This document shows, in pieces, positions 22,898-31,873 of a DNA stretch of 37,669 nt. Under the pieces are notes generated by a model. That model was not told where the DNA came from and made no database searches. It worked only from the letters and a program-made list of their open reading frames with translations. Source of the DNA: an uncultured Clostridium sp. (GTDB taxonomy: Bacteria > Bacillota > Clostridia > Clostridiales > Clostridiaceae); the NCBI GenBank assembly GCA_902785295.1, contig CACZYK010000048.1, forward strand, positions 1 to 37,669, read 5' to 3'. Within the stretch, counting starts at the first letter, position 1. Each line of letters starts with the position of its first letter. The position numbers were made by a program, and so were the translations under genes.

Positions 22898-23359
22898 ATG
22901 AAGGTTTTAGAAGGTAAGTTAGTAGCAGAGGGGATTAGAGTTGGTATAGTTGCTGGGAGGTTTAATGAGTTTATAGTTTCTAAGCTTGTTTCTGGTGCTT
23001 TGGATGGTTTGAAGAGGCATGGGGTTAATGATGATGATATAAGTATTGCTTGGGTTCCTGGGGCTTTTGAAATTCCATTGGTTGCAAAGAAGATGGCAGA
23101 AAGTCCAGAGTATGATGTTGTTATATGTTTAGGGGCTGTTATAAAGGGGTCAACTCCACATTTTGATTATGTATGTGCAGAGGCTTCTAAGGGAGTAGCA
23201 ACAGTATCATTAAATTCAGAAAAGCCTGTTGCTTTTGGAATTTTAACAACTAATTCAATTGAAGAAGCAATAGAGAGAGCAGGTACTAAAGCTGGCAATA
23301 AGGGGTATGATGCTGCTGTAACTGCAATTGAAATGGCTAATTTAATGAAGATGTTCTAA
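22898..23359 (+). CDS. ribH: 6,7-dimethyl-8-ribityllumazine synthase
   Basis: 153 aa, standard length. It condenses the pyrimidine and four-carbon units to lumazine and forms icosahedral or pentameric shells. Motifs: [52 protein letters not shown] with the active-site His, [20 protein letters not shown] and [16 protein letters not shown] aaggaga before the ATG. It is separated from ribBA by 173 bases holding the hairpin element. Early codons (GGT, GTT, TTG) are less A-rich than those of its neighbours. Confidence 0.97.
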   Translation: MKVLEGKLVAEGIRVGIVAGRFNEFIVSKLVSGALDGLKRHGVNDDDISIAWVPGAFEIPLVAKKMAESPEYDVVICLGAVIKGSTPHFDYVCAEASKGVATVSLNSEKPVAFGILTTNSIEEAIERAGTKAGNKGYDAAVTAIEMANLMKMF

Positions 23360-23389
23360 TTATAAAATTAAATATTAGTTATAGAGATT

Positions 23390-23414
23390 GGCACTTCTTA
23401 TGAGGTGTCTTTCT
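23390..23414 (+). terminator. Terminator of the rib operon
   Basis: ggcacttc pairs with gaggtgtc (two G-U) around the loop ttat, followed by tttcttt. Confidence 0.65.
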
Positions 23415-23536
23415 TTATATATTAAAAAATTAAAAAAAATTAACAAAATTTAAGCTTTTATTCATTATTTAGTAAGAAAATTTGTAAATTTAGTATTATA
23501 ATTAATTTAAAGAAATATTTTGGTGAGGTAATTGGG

Positions 23537-24340
23537 ATGAGGAATAAAAAAAAAGTAAGAAAAAGGGTAAGAAAAAGACCCAATTATAAAAGACGAAGAA
23601 TAATATGTTTTTTTATAGCATTAGGTGTGCTTTTGTCAATTCCAATAGGTATATATAATATAATTAAAAGTTTTATAATTGAGAAACCTAAAATTAGTGA
23701 AATTAGTACAAGCGTAGCAACAGAAAAAGATTATACATACATAGATTTTCTTTATAAAAATAGTGAAGAGCAATATAAATATAAATTAAGTAGTTTTGAA
23801 AATATAAGGGAAGATTATGAGAAGGAACTAAACATACAAGAGGTTGATTACACATGGAAGGGGGAGCTTGAGTATAATAATAAACCTAGAAGGCTTATTA
23901 TTCACCATACATCAGATACTGGGAAAACACCAGAAAGGATGAATGAGGTTCATATTGAAAATGGATGGGTTGGAATAGGCTATCATTTTTACATAAGATC
24001 AGATGGGACAATTTATAGAGGAAGACCAGAAGCGGCAATAGGTGCACATGCTAAAAAAAATAATAATGATAGTATAGGAATTGCATTAGAAGGAGATTTT
24101 AATAAGACAAGCCCTACTGAAGCACAGATGGAATCTTTAGTAAAATTGTCTGTTGATATGATTATTAAATATAATTTAAGTGAGATAGAGGGACATAGAG
24201 ATGTATATGATACATTATGCCCTGGTGACAATCTATCCTTAGATGATTTGGATAAAAGAATTGTAAATGAATTTATACAAATCAATAAGGAAATAGAGGA
24301 AAATGAAAAAATAGAGGAAAATGAAAAAAGTAAGAAATAA
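23537..24340 (+). CDS. N-acetylmuramoyl-L-alanine amidase (Amidase_2/PGRP fold), membrane-anchored
   Basis: 267 aa. A strongly basic start (MRNKKKVRKRVRKRPNYKRR) precedes one TM (about 24-46), so the enzyme is anchored outside the membrane or exported. After a ~50-residue stalk the amidase domain (about 110-250) cuts the bond between muramic acid and L-Ala. Zinc ligands are visible: LIIHHTSDTG, GYHFYIRSDGTIYRGRPEAA, GAHAKKNNNDSIGIALEGDF, and EGHRDVYDTLCPGDNL. The C-terminus repeats IEENEK twice. SD gaggt is modest. Not a prophage endolysin: there are no phage genes nearby and the N-terminal TM is atypical for one. Confidence 0.85.
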   Translation: MRNKKKVRKRVRKRPNYKRRRIICFFIALGVLLSIPIGIYNIIKSFIIEKPKISEISTSVATEKDYTYIDFLYKNSEEQYKYKLSSFENIREDYEKELNIQEVDYTWKGELEYNNKPRRLIIHHTSDTGKTPERMNEVHIENGWVGIGYHFYIRSDGTIYRGRPEAAIGAHAKKNNNDSIGIALEGDFNKTSPTEAQMESLVKLSVDMIIKYNLSEIEGHRDVYDTLCPGDNLSLDDLDKRIVNEFIQINKEIEENEKIEENEKSKK

Positions 24341-24560
24341 AACAAATTTACTTAAATAAGGAATTTCACTTGATTTTTTTGTATTAATAAGTTAAATAAG
24401 GACTAATAAATAGAATTTAAAGTACTATTACGTTATTACTATAAAATGTAAGATGCACTTATATCTATTAAAAGTATAAAATATACCTCATTTTAGTGAG
24501 TTGTTAAGGATTTTTTAACAGAATATAATATTACTAAAGAGATTTAATGAGGTGAAAAAA

Positions 24561-25463
24561 ATGAAAAGTGAAAAAAATACGCTAATGTTATCAGCATCAG
24601 GAGCTTTATTCTTTGCTGTTTTAGGAGTAGTGTGGGGAATAGTAATTGATTCTAGTATGATAGTATTTGATGGTTTATATTCTTTAATCAGTTTATTTTT
24701 ATCAATATTAGCTATTTTTATTACAGGATATATAAGTAAAAACGATTTCGAAAAGTTTCCCTTTGGAAAAAGAGTTTTAGAGCCAATTACAGTTGCCTTT
24801 AACTCAATAGTTTTAACAGTTATGTGTAGTATTACTTTTATAAATTCAGCAAAAGAAATATTAACAGGTGGAAAGGCTGTTGATGCTGAACTTGCTTTAG
24901 GGTATTCAATAATTTCTATATTAGGATGTCTAATCGTTTATAGAACTTTAGCAAGAAATAATAAAAAAATATGTTCAGATATTATAAAGGCTGAAAGTAA
25001 CCAATGGCTTATGGATACATTAGTAAGTGTTGCTGTACTTGTAGGATTTTTAATTTGTACTATATTAAATAAAACATCTTTAGCATATTTATCAAAGTAT
25101 ATAGACCCTCTTATGGTTGTAATTACATCAGCTATATTTATAAGAGTTCCAATAACTACTTTAATTAAGAGCTTTAAAGAAATATTAAACAGAAATGCAG
25201 ATAAAGATATTAATGATGAAATTTATACAATAGTTAAGGATGTTGAAAAAGAATATAATTTTGAAGATTCTATAACAAGAGTAAGTAAAATAGGAAAAGA
25301 ACTTAGAATAGAGATAGATTTTGTATTTAATGAACAATCAAAGCTTAATAAGCTAGAAGAAATGGATAAAGTAAGAGAATATGTATATAGAAGTATGAGC
25401 AATATACAATTAGATAAGTGGTTAAATGTTAACTTTACAGGAGATAAAAAGTGGGCTATATAG
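24561..25463 (+). CDS. Cation diffusion facilitator (CDF) family transporter
   Basis: The ATG at 24561 with SD gaggtg six bases before is preferred over the GTG at 24552, which overlaps the SD. 300 aa. Six TMs are expected; TM2 begins VFDGLYSLISLFLSILAIF, where the usual HALSD/DxxxD metal site appears as FDGLYSL, and TM5 contains WLMDTLVSVAVLVGF (also Asp-bearing). The segment FEKFPFGKRVLEPI is the family loop HPFGH in altered form (His changed to Phe/Lys), so metal preference may differ from ordinary Zn/Fe exporters. The C-terminal cytoplasmic domain is present. Likely exports a divalent metal in exchange for protons. Confidence 0.85.
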   Translation: MKSEKNTLMLSASGALFFAVLGVVWGIVIDSSMIVFDGLYSLISLFLSILAIFITGYISKNDFEKFPFGKRVLEPITVAFNSIVLTVMCSITFINSAKEILTGGKAVDAELALGYSIISILGCLIVYRTLARNNKKICSDIIKAESNQWLMDTLVSVAVLVGFLICTILNKTSLAYLSKYIDPLMVVITSAIFIRVPITTLIKSFKEILNRNADKDINDEIYTIVKDVEKEYNFEDSITRVSKIGKELRIEIDFVFNEQSKLNKLEEMDKVREYVYRSMSNIQLDKWLNVNFTGDKKWAI

Positions 25464-25480
25464 TCTACTTTTTTTTTTTT
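25446..25480 (+). terminator. Terminator overlapping the CDF gene stop
   Basis: aaaaagtgggc pairs with g-tctacttttt (two G-U pairs) around the loop tatata, then a long T-run. The left arm lies within the last codons of the gene. Confidence 0.7.
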
Positions 25481-25571
25481 TACAAAATTATAATAAAGAT
25501 TTTATTTGAATTTAATAATTGTAGGGTAAACTAAAGTTGTATTGATGATACCCCTCATATTTTTTATTTAG

Positions 25572-25645
25572 AAGTCTGGTTAGTTAAAATAACTTTAAAA
25601 TTATTTTTAAGGTTATTTTAATTAATCAGGCTTATTATTTTTTTG
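25572..25645 (+). terminator. Long RNA hairpin in the 25464-25819 gap
   Basis: A 29-bp stem (25572-25600 with 25605-25633) closes over a 4-base loop. It has no mismatch: the four positions that are not Watson-Crick are all G-U in the plus-strand RNA (they would be A-C in the opposite RNA), so selection on a plus-strand transcript is likely. It is followed by attattttttt. The rest of this gap (25481-25571 and 25646-25738) is AT-rich and shows nothing else. Confidence 0.7.
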
Positions 25646-25738
25646 AGGAAGTTAAAAGTAAGCCAAGTTAATAATTATGTAAAAAAATACAGATTGTTTA
25701 AAAGAATACTGTTCTATTAGATAAATTTGTAAATTATA

Positions 25739-25767
25739 TTGTAGTAACAAATTCACTATGATATATT
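25739..25767 (+). promoter_or_regulatory. Candidate promoter of the TIM-barrel gene
   Basis: TTGTAG (25739-25744), 17 bases, TATATT (25762-25767), about 50 bases before the ATG at 25820. Moderate match in AT-rich DNA. Confidence 0.4.
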
Positions 25768-25819
25768 AATATAAATGAATTTTTATAAAGAAGGTTTTTT
25801 AGAAGGAGTTGGTATATTT

Positions 25820-26491
25820 ATGGCAAAAGAAAGTAAATTTTTACCTGAAATAAAAGGTACTTTAAGAAACCATGTAGTTGAAGTTCCACCAATTATAAGA
25901 CAATGTGGAGGAATAAAGATATTTGGAAAGAGAATAAAATCCTTATTATTTACAACAGATGTAGCAATTATAAGAAATACAAATGCAGATGCTATAATAG
26001 CAGTTTACCCATTTACTCCTCAGCCACTTATAACACAAGCACTTATTATGGCAGCTGATGTACCAGTATTTTGTGGAGTTGGTGGAGGAATAACTCAAGG
26101 GAAAAGAGTAATAAATCTTGCATTAGATGCAGAGTTTAAAGGAGCTATGGGAGTTGTCTTAAATTCGCCAACTAAAGATGATATTATAAAAAAAGTAAGG
26201 TCTACAATAGATATACCTGTAGTAGTAACTGTAGTTTCAGAAAAAGATGATATAGCTAAAAGAATAGAGGCTGGAGCTACTATTATAAATGTTTCAGGAG
26301 GGGCAGACACTCCTAAAATTGTAAAAAAAATAAGAGAAGAATTTCCTGAGTTTCCTATCATAGCAACAGGTGGACCAAATGATGATACAATAAAAGAAAC
26401 CATAGAAGCAGGTGCTAATGCAATAACATATACTCCTCCTACTTCTGGAAAAGCAATGAGTGAATTAATGGACAAATACAGAAATTTATAA
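25820..26491 (+). CDS. TIM-barrel protein, putative hydrolase-like (function unknown)
   Basis: The start at 25820 is favoured because the SD aaggag lies upstream of it, while the in-frame ATG at 25775 has none. 223 aa. The order of strands and loops matches a (beta/alpha)8 barrel of the phosphate-binding group: VPVFCGVGGGITQG, GAMGVVLNSPTKDDII, IPVVVTVVSEKDDIAKRIEAG, ATIINVSGGADTPKIV, and the C-terminal phosphate loop PIIATGGPNDDTIKETIEAG. This resembles ThiE/TrpC-like barrels, yet it fits none of the named enzymes; clostridial homologues are usually annotated only as hydrolase. Substrate unknown. It stands alone between two gaps. Confidence 0.7.
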   Translation: MAKESKFLPEIKGTLRNHVVEVPPIIRQCGGIKIFGKRIKSLLFTTDVAIIRNTNADAIIAVYPFTPQPLITQALIMAADVPVFCGVGGGITQGKRVINLALDAEFKGAMGVVLNSPTKDDIIKKVRSTIDIPVVVTVVSEKDDIAKRIEAGATIINVSGGADTPKIVKKIREEFPEFPIIATGGPNDDTIKETIEAGANAITYTPPTSGKAMSELMDKYRNL

Positions 26492-26592
26492 AATTTTAAT
26501 GAAAATTTATGCTTTTTTAAATTGTAATTTATGATATACTTAATTCATGCTATTTTTTATTGCTTTAAAACAGGTAATAAAGGGGTGGAAAA

Positions 26593-26808
26593 ATGTTTTA
26601 TATAGTGGACAGAATAGAAGAAAATATTATAGTTCTTCAAGATGAGAATGGACATATGATAAATCTTAATAAAAATAGTGTTGATGAAAATGTTAAAGAA
26701 GGCGATTGTTTAAAAAAAGAAAATAATAAATTTCTCTTTGATATGGAAGAAACTAAAAAAAGAAAAATGAGAATTGATAAATTAATGAAAGGAATGTGGG
26801 AAAATTAA
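26593..26808 (+). CDS. DUF3006 domain protein
   Basis: 71 aa. Small beta-barrel-like protein starting FYIVDRIEENIIVLQDENG and ending in the helix ETKKRKMRIDKLMKGMWEN, the pattern of the DUF3006 family of Firmicutes. Function unknown. SD aggggtgg before the ATG. The stop TAA is followed immediately by the ATG of lepB, so lepB is probably translated by coupling. Confidence 0.8.
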   Translation: MFYIVDRIEENIIVLQDENGHMINLNKNSVDENVKEGDCLKKENNKFLFDMEETKKRKMRIDKLMKGMWEN

Positions 26809-27330
26809 ATGAAAATTGAAGGTAAAAAGAAATCTTTTATTGTAGATTGGGTGCTTCCACTAGCAATAGCTCTTGTAATAGCATTACTTATAAAACATTT
26901 CTTAGTATTTCAAGTAAGAATTCCAAGTGGTTCAATGATACCAACCTTAAATATTGGTGACAGATTATTTGTAAGCAAAATATATGATTTAGATAAAATT
27001 GAAAGAGAAGATATTTTAGTATTCTATTCAGTAGAATTAAAAGATACCTTAATAAAAAGAGTTATTGGTTTACCAGGAGATACTGTTGAAATAACAGATG
27101 GAAAGGTATCTGTAAATGGAGAGGAGCTAAATCAGGATTATGTAAAAAATACAGACCATTCATCTGGAACTTATAAAGTCCCAGAAGGATGTTATTTCTT
27201 CTTAGGAGATAATCGTCCAATATCTAATGATTCAAGATTGTGGAATAATCCATATATTGATGGAAAATATATTGAAGCTAAAGCTCAACTAAAGGTATAT
27301 CCATTTAGTGATTTTGGATGGATAGAATAG
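26809..27330 (+). CDS. lepB: Signal peptidase I (Ser/Lys type)
   Basis: 173 aa, the short Gram-positive form. It removes signal peptides of Sec-exported proteins at the outer membrane face. One N-terminal TM (about 13-34) is followed by box B RIPSGSMIPTLNIGDRLFV with catalytic Ser42, box D LIKRVIGLPGD with catalytic Lys83, and box E FFLGDNRPISNDSR. This Ser/Lys dyad contrasts with the Ser/His SipW at 6783. The ATG touches the stop of the preceding DUF3006 gene and has no strong SD of its own. ftsH starts 28 bases downstream, so membrane protein processing and quality control genes are together. Confidence 0.95.
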   Translation: MKIEGKKKSFIVDWVLPLAIALVIALLIKHFLVFQVRIPSGSMIPTLNIGDRLFVSKIYDLDKIEREDILVFYSVELKDTLIKRVIGLPGDTVEITDGKVSVNGEELNQDYVKNTDHSSGTYKVPEGCYFFLGDNRPISNDSRLWNNPYIDGKYIEAKAQLKVYPFSDFGWIE

Positions 27331-27358
27331 ATTTATATACGAAAGAGGTGACACATAT

Positions 27359-29395
27359 ATGGAGCAGAAGCCAAACAATAGGAAAAAGTTTAATTTATTT
27401 TTTTATTTGACATTAATACTTAGTTTAGTATTGATTGTACAATTATTTTTACCTACAACTCCTCAGGAAGAAATAAGTTATAGTGAATTTAAACAACTAG
27501 TTAAGGAGCAAAAGATATCAAAAGCAATTATAACAGGAGAGAGGATTATAATCACCCCAAAGAGTAATACAGGCTTAGGTGGAAAAGAATTATATACTTT
27601 AAGAGTTAGTGATAATAATCTTGTTGAGGATTTAACAGATGCAGGAGTAGATTTTAAAGCAAAAAATGAAAAAACAACTCTAATAGTAGAAATACTTATA
27701 AATTGGGTGCCATTATTACTTTTAATGTTCTTCTTCTGGAAGTTTGTACTTTCTAAGGCGATGAATAAAATGGGTGGTGGAGTTGGAGGTATAGTTAAAA
27801 ACAAAGCCAAAGTTTATGATGAAAATGAAATAGAAGTTACTTTTAAAGATGTTGCAGGACAAGAAGAAGCTAAAGAATCATTAGAAGAAGTAATAGATTT
27901 TTTAAATTGTCCAAGTAAATATACAGAAATTGGAGCAAAATTACCTAAGGGTGTTCTTTTAGTTGGTCCTCCAGGTACAGGAAAAACCCTTTTAGCAAAA
28001 GCAGTAGCAGGGGAAGCAAAAGTTCCTTTCTTTTCTTTATCAGGTTCAAGCTTTGTTGAAATGTTTGTAGGTGTTGGTGCATCAAGGGTAAGAGAATTAT
28101 TTAGAGATGCTGAACAAAAGGCTCCTTGTATAATTTTTATAGATGAAATTGACGCAATAGGTAAGAGTAGAGACAATCAATACCAAAGTAATGATGAAAG
28201 AGAACAAACATTAAATCAATTATTATCTGAAATGGATGGTTTTGATTCTTCTAAGGGTATTGTAATACTAGGGGCAACAAACAGACCAGAAATATTAGAT
28301 AAAGCACTTTTAAGACCAGGAAGATTTGATAGAAGAGTTATTGTTGATAGACCTGACTTAATAGGAAGAGAAGCAATACTTAAAGTTCATGCTAAGGATG
28401 TATGTTTAAATGCAGATGTTGATTTAAAAGAAATAGCAAAAGGTACTCCTGGTGCTGTAGGAGCAGATTTGGCAAATATTGTTAATGAAGCTGCTTTAAG
28501 AGCTGTAAGAAATAAGAGAAATCAAGTTCTTCAAGAAGACTTAAGAGAAGCTGTTGAAGTAATAATAGCAGGAAAAGAAAAGAAAGATAGAATATTATCT
28601 CCAATGGAAAAGAAGATTGTAGCATTCCATGAGGTTGGACACGCATTAGTAGCAGCTTTATTAAAAGGTACCGACCCAGTACATAAAATAACAATAGTTC
28701 CAAGAACTATGGGAGCATTAGGTTATACAATGCAACTTCCAGAAGAGGAAAAATATTTAATATCTAAAGATGAGCTTATGAATCAAATTAAGGTTATGCT
28801 AGGAGGACGTTCTGCAGAGGAAGAAGTATTTAACATAGTTTCTACAGGTGCTTCTAACGATATAGAAAGAGCTACTCAAACAGCAAGAAATATGGTTACT
28901 ATTTATGGTATGACAGATAAGTTTGATATGGTTGGCTTAGAATCTATTCAAAATAGATATCTTGATGGAAGAGCAGTAATGAATTGTAGTGAAGAAACAT
29001 CTACAATGATTGATGCAGAAGTATTAAAGATAATAAGAGAATCTCATGAGGAAGCAAGAAAGATATTAAGAGAAAATAGAGATTTGTTAGATAAAATTGC
29101 AGGAATTCTTCTTGAAAAAGAAACTATTTTTGGTGATGAATTTATGGAAGTAGTTTGTGAAAAATATCCTGAACTTAAAAAAGAAGAAAAAAAAGAATCT
29201 GATGAAAAGCAAAAAGATATAAATCTTTCTAAAGAATCTGAAGAGAAAAATACTTCTAATGATGAAGTGTTAGATAAAAAAGATGGAGACTCAGCAGAGG
29301 CTCTGGCTGAAACTGCTAAGGATTTATGTGATGATGAATTTGTAGAGGTTGGAGAAAAAAAGTATATAGATTTTAACAAAGATTCAGAAGTATAA
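27359..29395 (+). CDS. ftsH: ATP-dependent zinc metalloprotease FtsH
   Basis: 678 aa. It degrades misfolded and regulatory membrane or cytoplasmic proteins. TM 12-31, an extracytoplasmic ~75-residue domain, TM 111-131, then the AAA domain: Walker A GPPGTGKT (203-210), Walker [13 protein letters not shown], pore [10 protein letters not shown], and the SRH ending LRPGRFDRR. The zinc protease motif is HEVGH (424-428). The C-terminus (about 610-678) is a long acidic tail. SD gaggtg before the ATG. The usual ftsH neighbours tilS/hpt are absent, and lepB lies upstream, so this may be a second FtsH copy of the genome. Confidence 0.95.
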   Translation: MEQKPNNRKKFNLFFYLTLILSLVLIVQLFLPTTPQEEISYSEFKQLVKEQKISKAIITGERIIITPKSNTGLGGKELYTLRVSDNNLVEDLTDAGVDFKAKNEKTTLIVEILINWVPLLLLMFFFWKFVLSKAMNKMGGGVGGIVKNKAKVYDENEIEVTFKDVAGQEEAKESLEEVIDFLNCPSKYTEIGAKLPKGVLLVGPPGTGKTLLAKAVAGEAKVPFFSLSGSSFVEMFVGVGASRVRELFRDAEQKAPCIIFIDEIDAIGKSRDNQYQSNDEREQTLNQLLSEMDGFDSSKGIVILGATNRPEILDKALLRPGRFDRRVIVDRPDLIGREAILKVHAKDVCLNADVDLKEIAKGTPGAVGADLANIVNEAALRAVRNKRNQVLQEDLREAVEVIIAGKEKKDRILSPMEKKIVAFHEVGHALVAALLKGTDPVHKITIVPRTMGALGYTMQLPEEEKYLISKDELMNQIKVMLGGRSAEEEVFNIVSTGASNDIERATQTARNMVTIYGMTDKFDMVGLESIQNRYLDGRAVMNCSEETSTMIDAEVLKIIRESHEEARKILRENRDLLDKIAGILLEKETIFGDEFMEVVCEKYPELKKEEKKESDEKQKDINLSKESEEKNTSNDEVLDKKDGDSAEALAETAKDLCDDEFVEVGEKKYIDFNKDSEV

Positions 29396-29415
29396 TTTTT
29401 AAATATTAAAAAAAG

Positions 29416-29519
29416 AGGAGTTGTTGCATAAAGAATTCCAATCACGATATATAGTATATGTTTTGAAGAATAAAACATTATGTATAGTGTGAGGCTTTGC
29501 TGATTGCAACACCTCCTTT
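29416..29519. repeat. Short inverted-repeat element with IS6-like ends (ftsH-helD gap)
   Basis: aggagttgttgca (29418-29430) pairs with tgcaacacctcct (29504-29516) with one mismatch around a ~73-base centre. The ends (GTTGCA) recall terminal repeats of IS6-family elements, and the left half resembles the element at 35391-35490 (gttgcat-aagaa then atatatagt). No transposase remains. It may also act as the ftsH terminator: the right arm is followed by ttttaatttt. Confidence 0.5.
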
Positions 29520-29545
29520 TAATTTTCTTGGAGGTGTAAATTTTT

Positions 29546-31636
29546 TTGGAAAAGGATTTAGAATTTTTAATAGAAGAAAATAAATTAAAAGATGTATTAA
29601 AAATATTAAATGAGGAAATACTAAAATATATAGAGAAAAGAAAAGCTGTCACAGAGTATATTATAGATTATAGAAAAAAAGCTGTAGAAGAATATAAAGA
29701 TGATGAAGATAAAATAATAGATTACTTTGACCATGAAGCATATGTAAAAGAAGAAGCTTTTAAAACAATAGATAAAAGGTTAAGTGAGTTTTCAAAACTT
29801 AAGGAAGTACCTTACTTTGGAAAAATTACATTTACAGAAGATGAAGGAGCAGAAGAACTTTATATAGGAAGGTTTGGACTAACTCCAGAAGATACTTATG
29901 AACCAGTCATTGTAGACTGGAGAGCTCCAATATCAAGTTTATTTTATAAAGGAAGTCTTGGAGAAACTGAATATTCTTCACCAGTAGGGCAAATAAAAGC
30001 AAATATAATTGGAAGAAGACAAATTATAATTAAAAAAGGTGAACTTAAAGGGATATTTGATTCGGCAGTAGATGTAAAAGATGAAATATTACAAATGGTC
30101 TTAACTTCAAATTCAGGAGAAAAGCTTAAAGATATAGTAATGACCATACAAGAAGAACAAGATAATATAATAAGAGCACCTAAAGAAAAAGTAGTTGTTG
30201 TAAATGGTGTAGCAGGCTCAGGAAAAACAACAATAGCATTACATAGAGTTTCCTACCTTTTATATAATTATAGAAAACAGTTTGGAGATAAAGTTCTTAT
30301 ATTAGGACCTAATGATATATTTATCGATTATATAGCTCAAGTATTACCTTCATTAGGTGAAAGTGGAGGAATACAACAAACAACCTTTGAAAATTTTGCA
30401 ATAAATGAAATAGGTTTAGGAGAACCAGTAAAAGGCTTTTCAGAGTATATGGAAGAAGCAATGACAGGTCATGAAGAAGCTTTAAATGAATACAAATACA
30501 AAAGCTCAAAAGAATTTACAAGATTTTTAGATAGTGAGCTTGATAATATGAATAAAAACTATTTTAAAATAAAACCTATAAAATATTATGGAGAAGAAAT
30601 AGTATCTGTAGAAGAAATAAGAGAATTATTTGATAAATATTATAGCTATATGCCTTTATTTAGAAGAAGCGAAAAAATAAGAAGAATATTAACTTCTAAA
30701 ATAAAAGATAAAAGAGATGAAAAGGTTAGAAAATTAAATAAAGATATTCAAGATAAAATAGCAAATTTATCAGAAGAGGAACTTGTTATAGAAAGAAATA
30801 ACTTAGAGTTTCTTAGAAGAGTAAAAATAAGAGAAATAGTAAGAGAAGTTATGAATTCTAGAGCAGAACTTGATGAATGGATAAAGCATGAAAATATAGT
30901 AGAACTATATAAAAAGGTAACAAAAACTAATGAATTAGGCTATATGGACCTTGCAGGAATATTATATTTTATGGTTGTACTAGATGGCAAAAAGTGCAAA
31001 AAAGAAATAAAACATGTTGTTATAGATGAAGCTCAAGATTATAATTTAACTCAATTTAAGTTAATTAAGGAGCTTACAGGTTGTAAAAGCTTTACTATAG
31101 TTGGTGATACAAATCAAAGATTAATAACAACACAAGAAGAACCTGCTATGATTAATTTACAAGAACTTTTTGGAGATAATATAGAACTGTTTAAATTAGA
31201 AAAGAGCTACCGTTCAACACAAGAAATAATGGAATATGCAAATAAATTTTTAAATGAAAATAAAGTTGTACCTTTAGTTAGAAATGGAGAACCTGTTATT
31301 GAAGAAAAATCTGAATCAGAAGAAGATATGATAGAAACTATAATTTCAATAATAGAAGATTATGAAGAAGAAGGACTTGAAAGTATAGCTATTATAACTA
31401 AAGATAAAGAATGTTTAAGAAAGATATCTCCACTATTAAAAGAAAAAGTTAAAATATTAACTTTTGATAGAGAGGATATTTTTTATAAAGGAGGAAAAGT
31501 TCTTATTCCAGCTTATTATGCAAAAGGATTAGAATTTGATGGAGTTATTTTGTTAGAAAATGGGAAAATAAACAACCTAGTTAAATATATAATGTGCACA
31601 AGAGCACTTCATAGATTATCTATTATTAAATATTAA
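29546..31636 (+). CDS. helD: HelD-type RNA polymerase-recycling ATPase (UvrD/Rep superfamily)
   Basis: 696 aa. TTG start at 29546, supported by a strong SD ggaggtg nine bases before. HelD binds stalled RNA polymerase and uses ATP to free it from nucleic acid. Family marks: an N-terminal long coiled arm (about 1-85), YIGRFGL and VDWRAPISSLFY (106-134), Walker A GVAGSGKTT (221-229) followed by IALHRVSYLLYNYR, Walker B VVIDEAQDYN, and KSYRSTQEI, FDREDIFYKGGKVLI and YYAKGLEFDGVIL in the second RecA-like part. Slightly shorter than the 774 aa of B. subtilis HelD. It is probably a single-gene unit between a repeat element and a two-way terminator. Confidence 0.92.
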   Translation: MEKDLEFLIEENKLKDVLKILNEEILKYIEKRKAVTEYIIDYRKKAVEEYKDDEDKIIDYFDHEAYVKEEAFKTIDKRLSEFSKLKEVPYFGKITFTEDEGAEELYIGRFGLTPEDTYEPVIVDWRAPISSLFYKGSLGETEYSSPVGQIKANIIGRRQIIIKKGELKGIFDSAVDVKDEILQMVLTSNSGEKLKDIVMTIQEEQDNIIRAPKEKVVVVNGVAGSGKTTIALHRVSYLLYNYRKQFGDKVLILGPNDIFIDYIAQVLPSLGESGGIQQTTFENFAINEIGLGEPVKGFSEYMEEAMTGHEEALNEYKYKSSKEFTRFLDSELDNMNKNYFKIKPIKYYGEEIVSVEEIRELFDKYYSYMPLFRRSEKIRRILTSKIKDKRDEKVRKLNKDIQDKIANLSEEELVIERNNLEFLRRVKIREIVREVMNSRAELDEWIKHENIVELYKKVTKTNELGYMDLAGILYFMVVLDGKKCKKEIKHVVIDEAQDYNLTQFKLIKELTGCKSFTIVGDTNQRLITTQEEPAMINLQELFGDNIELFKLEKSYRSTQEIMEYANKFLNENKVVPLVRNGEPVIEEKSESEEDMIETIISIIEDYEEEGLESIAIITKDKECLRKISPLLKEKVKILTFDREDIFYKGGKVLIPAYYAKGLEFDGVILLENGKINNLVKYIMCTRALHRLSIIKY

Positions 31637-31686
31637 TAATTCATGTTATTAGGAAATTATATAATTTAATAAGTCGTAAATAACTT

Positions 31687-31727
31687 GTTAAGCTAATAAT
31701 GAAGTTTAATAAAAGAAATAAGTTTAG
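31687..31727. repeat. Left copy of an intergenic inverted repeat pair
   Basis: ttgttaagcta (from about 31685) and, a little further, a 22-base block at 31706-31727 (starting ttaataaaagaaataag) recur as reverse complement at 35554-35575 and 35599-35609. The pair flanks the 3.9 kb that holds the P-loop ATPase and the amino-acid transporter genes. Confidence 0.6.
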
Positions 31728-31747
31728 AAATTTCATTTAGTTGTAGA

Positions 31748-31822
31748 GTGTGAATTATTACTTTGCGTTGAATTGGATCTATCAACTTAAAAGCAAAGTA
31801 ATAATTCATACTTTTCTATTGA
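31748..31822. terminator. Two-way terminator between helD and the minus-strand ATPase gene
   Basis: A 19-base arm at 31748-31766 (gtgtgaattattactttgc) pairs with 31793-31811 with one G-U. An inner stem (gttga, tcaac) extends it, and ttttctatt follows. It sits between two converging genes, where a shared terminator is expected. The rest of 31637-31873 is AT-rich, with the repeat block described separately. Confidence 0.65.
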
Positions 31823-31873
31823 GAAACTATATCATTTAAATGATTTCCTGATAGTATAAAAATTTATTAAATA

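Noticed and set aside
23537-24340. Amidase as a prophage endolysin.
   Set aside because: No holin, tail or other phage genes nearby, and an N-terminal basic segment plus TM is atypical for an endolysin.
24341-24560. Possible metal riboswitch before the CDF gene.
   Set aside because: Small hairpins (ctcattttagtgag; gttaagg-ttttttaac) exist, but I could not match the conserved core of yybP-ykoY, NiCo or M-box elements.
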